The position numbers and the translations under genes are program-made. From assembly GCA_004195615.1 (NCBI GenBank), contig PSPW01000011.1, positions 1 to 41,580 on the forward strand: a stretch of DNA of 41,580 bases, written 5' to 3'. The notes beneath the pieces were generated by a model. The model did not search any database and was not told the origin of the DNA. It saw only the letters and a program-made list of their open reading frames with translations. Each line of letters begins with the position of its first letter. The stretch's first letter is position 1. This stretch comes from Methanobacteriota archaeon. GTDB taxonomy: Archaea > Thermoplasmatota > Poseidoniia > Poseidoniales > Thalassarchaeaceae. Shown here piece by piece: positions 17,476-23,821 of the stretch.

Positions 17476-17934
17476 ATGAGTACTGTAGCGGAGATGTACC
17501 TTCCAGTAGCCGTCATGACCCTAGTTGGAATCGGTTTTCCGGTTGGCAGCTTCATCGCCACTCGCTTCCTCAGGCCAACCCCGAAAGGATCAGATCCCAG
17601 CAAGACGAGATCCCTCCTCCTCCCGGGTTATGAGGCCGATCACACCCTCTACATCCGAAGGGACTCCACCTACGAGTGCGGCTCTGAACCACTCGGGGAT
17701 GCAGACATCAACTTCCACTTCCAGTACTACTGGTACGCCATAGTCTTCCTAGTGTTTGACATCGCATTCATGTTCCTGGCCTTCGGTGGGGTGATGGCCA
17801 TCCAGAAGGGGAATGGGGTGCTACCTGACGAGGGAGCAATAACCAGCGCCCTACTGACGATGTCAATCTTCATGCTCCTCATGAGCCTTGGGGTTTGGCA
17901 CGTCTTCAGGAAAAGAGGAAGGATATACATCTGA
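17476..17934 (+). CDS. nuoA: Complex I-like subunit NuoA
   Basis: A 152-residue membrane subunit of NADH-dehydrogenase-type complex I, first gene of the nuo operon. It has three membrane helices and the family signature Y-E-C-G at 66-69 followed by the FQYYWYAIVFLVFD helix. NuoA lines the entry to the quinone chamber together with NuoH and NuoJ. ATG 17476 is preferred because GAGGGTGAT lies five bases or so upstream and because it gives the family's usual length; an in-frame ATG at 17419 would add 19 residues. A notable difference: the conserved D-x-E of the second helix reads D95-I-A97, so the acidic residue equivalent to E. coli E81 is missing. Confidence 0.93.
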   Translation: MSTVAEMYLPVAVMTLVGIGFPVGSFIATRFLRPTPKGSDPSKTRSLLLPGYEADHTLYIRRDSTYECGSEPLGDADINFHFQYYWYAIVFLVFDIAFMFLAFGGVMAIQKGNGVLPDEGAITSALLTMSIFMLLMSLGVWHVFRKRGRIYI

Positions 17935-17942
17935 GGGATTCG

Positions 17943-18539
17943 ATGGACGGAGATGGCCAGAACTACTCGCTTTTCAACAGCAGAATGCTGGTGGATACAG
18001 TCGGCGATATCACTGACGAGGCCCTGAAGGCCAGTAAAATCAAGGACGTTATTGGAGTTCTAGTTGGACGTGTATTCAACTGGAGCCAGAGAAAGTCCCT
18101 TTTCCCTCTTCACCTTGGTATCAAGTGCTGTGCACTCGAGATGGCAGCAGCCGGTGCAAGCAGGTTCGACGCCGAGCGCTTCGGAGTATTCTTCCGTTCG
18201 AGCCCGAGGCAGTGCGACGTACTCCTGGTCAATGGCCCAATTAGCAAGAAGTTCGCTGATCCAATCGTCAGGCTCTGGGAGCAGATGCCAGAGCCCAAGT
18301 GGTGTATCGCTATGGGTGAGTGCGCCATATCCGGTGGCCCCTACTTCCAATCATACAACATCCTAGAGGGCGTTGACACGATTATTCCAGTTGACGTATA
18401 CATCCCTGGGTGTCCACCAAGGCCCGAGGCTCTAATCGATGGGTTCGACAAGCTCCGTCAGAAGATCATCCGAATTGGAGCGGCTCCTGACGATGCCGCG
18501 CCCGAATCGAATAAACCCATCATCATTGGAGATGTCTAG
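17943..18539 (+). CDS. nuoB: Complex I-like subunit NuoB (N2 cluster)
   Basis: A 198-residue peripheral subunit that binds the terminal 4Fe-4S cluster N2, which passes electrons to quinone. The four ligands are all present: C62 and C63 (GIKCCALEM), C127 (MGEC) and C157 (IPGCPPRPE). The family's conserved flanks are also clear (F-R-S-S-P-R-Q-C-D, Y-x-P-G-C-P-P). The start at ATG 17943 lies eight bases after nuoA; a longer frame exists but would overlap nuoA by about 40 bases with a TTG start. An acidic linker of about 30 residues precedes the conserved domain. It works with NuoD at the quinone site. Confidence 0.96.
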   Translation: MDGDGQNYSLFNSRMLVDTVGDITDEALKASKIKDVIGVLVGRVFNWSQRKSLFPLHLGIKCCALEMAAAGASRFDAERFGVFFRSSPRQCDVLLVNGPISKKFADPIVRLWEQMPEPKWCIAMGECAISGGPYFQSYNILEGVDTIIPVDVYIPGCPPRPEALIDGFDKLRQKIIRIGAAPDDAAPESNKPIIIGDV

Positions 18540-18544
18540 GAGGG

Positions 18545-19210
18545 ATGGAATTGGGCAAGGTCGTTCCAACATCAAATCAAAAGTCAGCCGCTGAGACAAT
18601 GGCATCCGCACTATCCTCCATGGACGGAGTCGAAGCAGTAGTATCGGAGAGGAAAAACGGCACAAGCCCACGAAACATAGTATCAGTGGATTGCTCGAGC
18701 GAGAATTGGCGCCATTTGGCTGTGTGCATGAAGGTTGAGCACGGTATAGACTACTGTTCCATGATTACAGGAATCCATTGGCCCGAGGGTTCTCCCGACA
18801 AGAACTGGGAGGTGATCTACCACTTCATGAGAATGGGAGTCACTGATCCCCCAGTGGTAGACGGCATGGTCCAACCTATCGTCAAGGACCCATCAAAATT
18901 GGAAGGAAAAGACATCCCTCTGGAGGTCGAAGTGAGAATCGCGCTCCCAGAAACAAGAGAGCCCACGGTAGCATCTGTTCAGGACATCTGGGTCGGAGCA
19001 GACTGGAACGAGAAGGAGACGTGGGATCTTGTCGGCATAGACTTTGAGGGTCACGAAGGAATGCGCAGGGTGCTGCAACCCCATGAGACTCCAGTTGGAT
19101 TCCACCCCCTCCAGAAGCAACACAAGCTCCGATACCACGACTTCGAGGAGATGTACGACGATGTCCAAGGATTCCTGAGGAAACCTTCGGATACTGGGAA
19201 GATCAAGTGA
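18545..19210 (+). CDS. nuoC: Complex I-like subunit NuoC (30 kDa)
   Basis: A 221-residue peripheral-arm subunit. The C-terminal signature W-N-E-K-E-T-W-D-L-x-G-I-x-F-E-G-H-E-G-M-R-R-V-L is present near residues 156-180. An N-terminal alpha/beta part holds the usual interface with NuoD and NuoB. NuoC is a stand-alone gene here, not fused to nuoD as in some bacteria. AGGAGGG lies directly before ATG 18545 with almost no spacing, so initiation may be at TTG 18551, which has a better distance; the difference is two residues. The gene lies five bases after nuoB. Confidence 0.93.
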   Translation: MELGKVVPTSNQKSAAETMASALSSMDGVEAVVSERKNGTSPRNIVSVDCSSENWRHLAVCMKVEHGIDYCSMITGIHWPEGSPDKNWEVIYHFMRMGVTDPPVVDGMVQPIVKDPSKLEGKDIPLEVEVRIALPETREPTVASVQDIWVGADWNEKETWDLVGIDFEGHEGMRRVLQPHETPVGFHPLQKQHKLRYHDFEEMYDDVQGFLRKPSDTGKIK

Positions 19211-19219
19211 GGCGAGAAT

Positions 19220-20356
19220 ATGGCAGAAATGTGGATTTCTATGGGCCCGCAGCATCCGATGACTCATGGTCTCTGGACACTCAAGGTGAAGGTCGACGGT
19301 GAGACCGTTGTCGACACCGAACCAGACTTGGGGTACATCCATCGCGGAGTAGAGAAGATATGCGAGTCAAGGGACTTCACGCAAATCACAACCTACTGTG
19401 ACAGATTGTGTTATGCCAGCGCTAACACATGGTCACACTCCTACATCTACGCAGTTGAGGATCTCCTCGAGGTCGAGGTCCCAGAGAGGGCCGAGTACAT
19501 CCGTCTAATCGCAGTCGAACTGCAGAGGATAGCTTCCCACCTGATGTGGCTGGGGGCCTATGGTCCCGACATCGGAAACCTATCCGTGATGGTCTGGTGC
19601 CTGAGAGAGAGAGAGATGATGATGGATCTACTCCAGGAGCTCGGTGGTTCGAGAATGCACTACAACTTCCCCCGTGTCGGGGGCGTGAAGAGGGACCTTC
19701 CTCACGGGTTCGCACAGAGGACAAGGGCAAAGGTCAGTCTATTCCTGAACCGAATACAAGAGTACGAGGCCCTGTTCGACGAGAGCACAATCTTCCTAAT
19801 CAGGACCCAGGGGGTCGGCTACTCCAAACCAGAGGAGATGGTCAACCATGGCGTAACCGGGCCCAACCTAAGGGCCGGCGGTGTAAACTACGACATCAGA
19901 ACTGCACACCCCTACTCTGTTTACAGCGAGTTGGATTGGGAGCCTCCCGTCGAGCGACCATCAATCAAGGGCGCAGACTGCTATGACAGGTACAGAATCC
20001 GCGTCGAGGAGATGAGGGTCAGTGCCATGATGGTACTGGAGGCACTGGATAAGATTCCCCGCGGAGCCGACACATACCACGAACCAGGGGATCCCGCCAT
20101 TCTCGCCAAAGCACCCAGCAGATCTCCAGAGGGAGCTTCCGGATTCCACCACTTTGAAGACAGTCGCGGCGAATCCATGTTCTACCTCGCCGGTGGCGGC
20201 GAGGGCAGGGGAAAGATGCCATACAGGGTCTCAATCCGATCTCCCATGTTCATCACCATTCCTTACGCATCCAAGTGTATGGTGGGTTACAAGGTAGCCG
20301 ATATTCCAGCGATAATGGGCTCCTTCGACCCATGCATAGGGGAGACAGACAGGTGA
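19220..20356 (+). CDS. nuoD: Complex I-like subunit NuoD (49 kDa)
   Basis: A 378-residue subunit related to the large subunit of [NiFe] hydrogenases, forming the quinone site with NuoB. The quinone-site motif MGPQHPMTHG stands at residues 8-17, followed by D-L-G-Y-I-H-R-G-V-E-K and C-D-R-L-C-Y. The end reads F-D-P-C-I-G-E-T-D-R: the first cysteine of the hydrogenase D-P-C-x-x-C motif remains while the second position is E, intermediate between Fpo-type and bacterial sequences. The other Ni-binding cysteines are missing, so no hydrogenase activity is expected. A GAGGCGAG ribosome-binding site precedes ATG 19220. Confidence 0.96.
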   Translation: MAEMWISMGPQHPMTHGLWTLKVKVDGETVVDTEPDLGYIHRGVEKICESRDFTQITTYCDRLCYASANTWSHSYIYAVEDLLEVEVPERAEYIRLIAVELQRIASHLMWLGAYGPDIGNLSVMVWCLREREMMMDLLQELGGSRMHYNFPRVGGVKRDLPHGFAQRTRAKVSLFLNRIQEYEALFDESTIFLIRTQGVGYSKPEEMVNHGVTGPNLRAGGVNYDIRTAHPYSVYSELDWEPPVERPSIKGADCYDRYRIRVEEMRVSAMMVLEALDKIPRGADTYHEPGDPAILAKAPSRSPEGASGFHHFEDSRGESMFYLAGGGEGRGKMPYRVSIRSPMFITIPYASKCMVGYKVADIPAIMGSFDPCIGETDR

Positions 20357-20357
20357 T

Positions 20358-22025
20358 ATGATGGCTACTGGCGACTGGTTGGACCTAAGAGGATGGGTCG
20401 AGGGACTGGTTGGATGGTCAATGGACAATGCCCACGACATCCTTCCCTCGAAGGACCTCGATCTTACAGTCACTATTTCCCCTCCAAAGGGGATTTGGCC
20501 CGAAGACATCGTACTAGGCAGTGTTCTGAATCTCCAAGACGGATTCGGGCAGATGCAACCAGCTCTAGAAGGACTCTTCTCGGCCACGATGATTTGCACC
20601 GTAGTATTCACTACGATGATGCTGACAATGCTCCCAATACCATACATCGAGAGGAAGTTCATCGGCCGGCTGATGGACAGGCTTGGGGCCACGACCGCAC
20701 TCAGGAGCCTCTGGATAGGTGAGAGCGGCGTCACTGCAGGAGAATGGTGGAATCAACTTCCTTTCGGCATGGGTGCCCCAATAGGCTGGCTGAACAAGAC
20801 CCTGAACTCGATATGGGGCAACGATCACCATCTGGAGGCAGTTTCTAGGGTAAACAATAGGGGCTACCACGGCTATTGGTTTCTCCTACCTGGATTCTTC
20901 CAGGCCTTCGCCGACTTCACCAAGTTCGCTGGCAAGGAGCACATCGTTCCCAAGGAAGCCGACAGGCCGGTTTACGAGGTCGCACCGGTGATCATCATTT
21001 CCACGACCGTTCTCGTCTTCGCCTTCATTCCGTTCGGTCCACACTTCTACGTCTCAAGTCCAGAACTTTCAGTAGTCTTCATGATGGCCATCTTCGGGGT
21101 GGCTCCCTTGGGTGTCTTCTTCGCCGGATGGTCTTCCAACAACAAGTACACCCTAATCGGAGGAATGAGGTCGGCTGCCCAGCTAACCGCTTACGAGATC
21201 CCCCTCCTCATCACAGTCCTCGGAGTTTGCGTGATCAGCGGCTCGTTCAACTTGATAGAGATCGTCGACTTCCAAGCCGAAGAGTCCAACGTGTGGAATC
21301 TGTTCATGCTCCCACTAGGCGCAGCCCTCTTCCTGATCACCATGATAGCCGAGGTGGAACGTATCCCCTTCGACATGCCAGAAGCCGAGGCGGAGCTCGT
21401 AGAGGGATGGTGGACCGAGTACGGGGGGATGCGCTGGGGGCTCATGTTCGCGGCTGAGTACCAACGCTGTTACGCTGCCTGCCTGCTATTTGCGCTCTTC
21501 TTCCTCGGTGGCTGGGAGGCTCCTTTCCAGGGCACAATGGAGTCACTCCCTATCGTAGGAGGTTCCCTCGAGTTCCTCCTGTCTCTGATTCCCGGAATAG
21601 TCTGGGTCCTGATCAAGGCATGGGCCCTATTCGCAGTTTTCGTCTGGATAAGGGCCTCACTGCACAGGGTTAGGACCGATCAGATTCTCGAGTTTGGATG
21701 GCAATGGCTACTCCCGTTGTCCATAGTCAACCTAGCCGTGGCGATGTTCCTCAGGGTTTGGGTTTGGGATGGCAGCTGGGGCATTGTGGCACCCGTAGTG
21801 ATGATCCTGTCCGGAATAGTCGGGCTGGTGATACTCGTTGTCGACGAGGACAAGGAGGCCCTTGAGAGCATGAGGAGACCATACAGCACATACGCAGTCA
21901 CAAAGGCATACCCTGGAAGACACCCTGACTCCAAACTAGAAGATCTCCAGAGGCAATACACCTCCTATTCCGCAGTGAAGGCAGCGCCCTCTGTTAGCCC
22001 ATCAGATACGGAGGCGGGCACATGA
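20358..22025 (+). CDS. nuoH: Complex I-like subunit NuoH, enlarged
   Basis: A 555-residue membrane subunit; the family is usually about 320-350 residues. It connects the peripheral arm to the membrane arm and forms most of the quinone tunnel. IERKFIGRLMDRLG (97-110) marks the end of helix 1; the matching F-F-Q-A-F-A-D-F-T-K comes at about 180-189, some 58 residues later than usual, so the loop that shapes the quinone chamber carries a large insertion. VERIPFDMPEAEAELVEGWWTEY is intact. Other additions are an N-terminal stretch of about 70 residues and a soluble C-terminal tail of 60 with two copies of a Y-[ST]-[ST]-Y-x-x-x-K-A motif. AGGTGAT precedes the two adjacent ATG codons. The stop overlaps nuoI (ATGA). 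Confidence 0.94.
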   Translation: MMATGDWLDLRGWVEGLVGWSMDNAHDILPSKDLDLTVTISPPKGIWPEDIVLGSVLNLQDGFGQMQPALEGLFSATMICTVVFTTMMLTMLPIPYIERKFIGRLMDRLGATTALRSLWIGESGVTAGEWWNQLPFGMGAPIGWLNKTLNSIWGNDHHLEAVSRVNNRGYHGYWFLLPGFFQAFADFTKFAGKEHIVPKEADRPVYEVAPVIIISTTVLVFAFIPFGPHFYVSSPELSVVFMMAIFGVAPLGVFFAGWSSNNKYTLIGGMRSAAQLTAYEIPLLITVLGVCVISGSFNLIEIVDFQAEESNVWNLFMLPLGAALFLITMIAEVERIPFDMPEAEAELVEGWWTEYGGMRWGLMFAAEYQRCYAACLLFALFFLGGWEAPFQGTMESLPIVGGSLEFLLSLIPGIVWVLIKAWALFAVFVWIRASLHRVRTDQILEFGWQWLLPLSIVNLAVAMFLRVWVWDGSWGIVAPVVMILSGIVGLVILVVDEDKEALESMRRPYSTYAVTKAYPGRHPDSKLEDLQRQYTSYSAVKAAPSVSPSDTEAGT

Positions 22026-22975
22026 GCTACCACCCGCACGGTACCCCCAGCTTCCGAAACCTCGTGGTCAGGCCCATGTGGATTACCCTGAAGACCGCTC
22101 TGCGGACAGTCCCGTTCCTCGGCAAACTCAAGTTCCTGAAGAACGGATATCACGCCCAACCCGCTGACATGCTAGACCCCGAGACATCCAGAAGAGTCGG
22201 TGACTCGCACCCTAGCTCCGAACAGAAGTTCTCCGCTGATAGGGAGACGAGCCAACTCATGCCTTTCGTGGAAAGGCCAGTGACTGTGATGTACCCATAC
22301 GAGAGACTGGATGACCTCGAACCATGGCTTTTCGTCCCTGGGAACTACAACGGGAGGATTGGGGTGATTTGGGAGACTTGCACTGCTTGTAAGCAGTGTG
22401 TCAGGGCTTGTCCCAACGATTGCTTGCACATGACTTCGGAGGTTAGGGTGAACGTCCTGGATACGGCCGAGGAGGGAGATGAATGGCATGGATTCGGCAG
22501 CGAGATCGAGGTCGGAGGCCTGGCTGCCATGCCTAGGAAAGACTTCCACGAGATCGAGGAGCAGCACGATTTGGTCAAGGACCACACATCGGCCCCTCAG
22601 CAGTACGATTTCGGAGAAATTATCGATATCACAGGAGACGTAGCCACGGTAAATTGGAGGGATGGTTCAGGCCATCAGGACGTCGATCTGAGCGCGATCA
22701 GACCAGCAGAGGAGGACATAGTATCGGGCAGGATCGACCTCGGGAGGTGCATGTTCTGTGGCCTTTGCATGGAGGCATGCCCGTTCGAGTCCTTCTTCAT
22801 GACCAACGAGTACGACGGAATGTCCGGTTTCTCAAGAGAAGACCTCTGGATGGATGCCGGCAGGACCAGAGTACTGCCCTCGGTCCACAAGGAGAGGGTA
22901 GACATGGAACTTGCCAAGCGCGCCAAGAAAGAGAAGTCCAAGCGGGAAAGGAAAGCAGCCAAGGCGGAGGCCTGA
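22022..22975 (+). CDS. nuoI: Complex I-like subunit NuoI, with inserted domain
   Basis: A 317-residue ferredoxin-like subunit; the family is usually 130-220. Two 4Fe-4S motifs are complete: C120, C123, C126, C130 (C-T-A-C-K-Q-C-V-R-A-C-P) and C243, C246, C249, C253 (C-M-F-C-G-L-C-M-E-A-C-P). They are separated by 112 residues instead of about 30. The inserted stretch holds an acidic region and, at about 195-230, a probable small SH3/KOW-like barrel (GEIIDITGDVATVNWRDG). The N-terminus is about 100 residues long and the C-terminus ends in a K/R/E/A-rich helix (KRAKKEKSKRERKAAKA). It should relay electrons to NuoB. The start overlaps the nuoH stop. Confidence 0.94.
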   Translation: MSYHPHGTPSFRNLVVRPMWITLKTALRTVPFLGKLKFLKNGYHAQPADMLDPETSRRVGDSHPSSEQKFSADRETSQLMPFVERPVTVMYPYERLDDLEPWLFVPGNYNGRIGVIWETCTACKQCVRACPNDCLHMTSEVRVNVLDTAEEGDEWHGFGSEIEVGGLAAMPRKDFHEIEEQHDLVKDHTSAPQQYDFGEIIDITGDVATVNWRDGSGHQDVDLSAIRPAEEDIVSGRIDLGRCMFCGLCMEACPFESFFMTNEYDGMSGFSREDLWMDAGRTRVLPSVHKERVDMELAKRAKKEKSKRERKAAKAEA

Positions 22976-22977
22976 TT

Positions 22978-23514
22978 ATGGTCAACTTCGAGTCGGTAAT
23001 CTTCGTTATCGTCTCCGGCGCTGCCATAGTCGGAGCCCTGGGGTGCGTCTTCTCCTCGAGAGTGGCTCACTCCTTGCTCTGGCTGATGTTCACATTCTTC
23101 GCAGTCGCAGCGGCATTCCTAATGGCCAGTGCGGAGATGCTCGCCGCAATCCAGATTCTGGTCTACCTCGGCTCGGTGATGCTAGTGGTCCAATTCGGGG
23201 TGATGCTGACCCGTCGCAGGATCCAGGACGTCGAGTCACTCCCCACTTTGAACGCAATTTCGGTGGTTTCCAGTGTAGGGATTTTCGCATTCATACTAGT
23301 CCTCCTGAGAGGGATGATGGAACACTCAATGTGGGACTCTGATCCATCCACTGCACCCACTACGCTTGGATTCGCTGACGCGATCTTCAACGACTGGACG
23401 ATGGCCACGGTGATTCTCGGGTCATTGCTGGCAATGGCAATGATTGGCGCGTCCTACCTAGTGAGGGACGAGAGACTCGTCAACCTCCTCTGGGACATGG
23501 GGGCCGAGGAATGA
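22978..23514 (+). CDS. nuoJ: Complex I-like subunit NuoJ
   Basis: A 178-residue membrane subunit with five helices, including the conserved pi-bulge helix IQILVYLGSVMLVVQFGVML near residues 58-78, whose rotation gates the hydrophilic axis of complex I. The frame is open for 108 codons upstream into nuoI, but ATG 22978, two bases after the nuoI stop, gives the family length and the hydrophobic first helix (VIFVIVSGAAIVGALGCVF). Its stop overlaps the nuoK start as ATGA. No residue looks out of place. Confidence 0.93.
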   Translation: MVNFESVIFVIVSGAAIVGALGCVFSSRVAHSLLWLMFTFFAVAAAFLMASAEMLAAIQILVYLGSVMLVVQFGVMLTRRRIQDVESLPTLNAISVVSSVGIFAFILVLLRGMMEHSMWDSDPSTAPTTLGFADAIFNDWTMATVILGSLLAMAMIGASYLVRDERLVNLLWDMGAEE

Positions 23515-23813
23515 TCGATCCAAGCTGGATTGCAGCCCTCGGGGTCATCCTATTCGGGATTGGCCTTCTTGGCACATTCTACCACAAGAATGCGATTGTC
23601 GTGCTAATGTGCATTGAGCTTATGCTTAACGCCGCCAACCTGAACTTCGTCGCAGCAGCCTCTCACTATGGTGACGTGGACGGCTGGGTCTTCACAGCCA
23701 TTGCAATCTCCATTGCAGCTGCCGAAGTAGCAATTGGACTCGCAATACTACTCTCCCTGTACAGTACGCAGGGGACAATCTCGCTCGATGGAGCGAGGGA
23801 GCTCAGGAACTAG
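23511..23813 (+). CDS. nuoK: Complex I-like subunit NuoK
   Basis: A 100-residue, three-helix membrane subunit of normal family length. Both conserved helix glutamates of the proton path are present, in MCIELMLNAANLNF (about residue 36) and SIAAAEVAIGLAI (about residue 71). NuoK forms, with NuoJ and NuoH, the first proton channel next to the quinone site. It overlaps nuoJ by four bases and is followed after eight bases by nuoL. Confidence 0.95.
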   Translation: MIDPSWIAALGVILFGIGLLGTFYHKNAIVVLMCIELMLNAANLNFVAAASHYGDVDGWVFTAIAISIAAAEVAIGLAILLSLYSTQGTISLDGARELRN

Positions 23814-23821
23814 GTGATTTG

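Noticed and set aside
19220-20356. NuoD as a functional [NiFe] hydrogenase subunit
   Set aside because: The N-terminal R-x-C-x-x-C pair and the second C-terminal cysteine are absent; only one relic cysteine remains.
22654-22977. Upstream extension of the nuoJ frame
   Set aside because: The added 108 residues are low-complexity R/G/Q sequence that lies over the conserved second cluster motif of nuoI; NuoJ family length and ATG 22978 fit without it.
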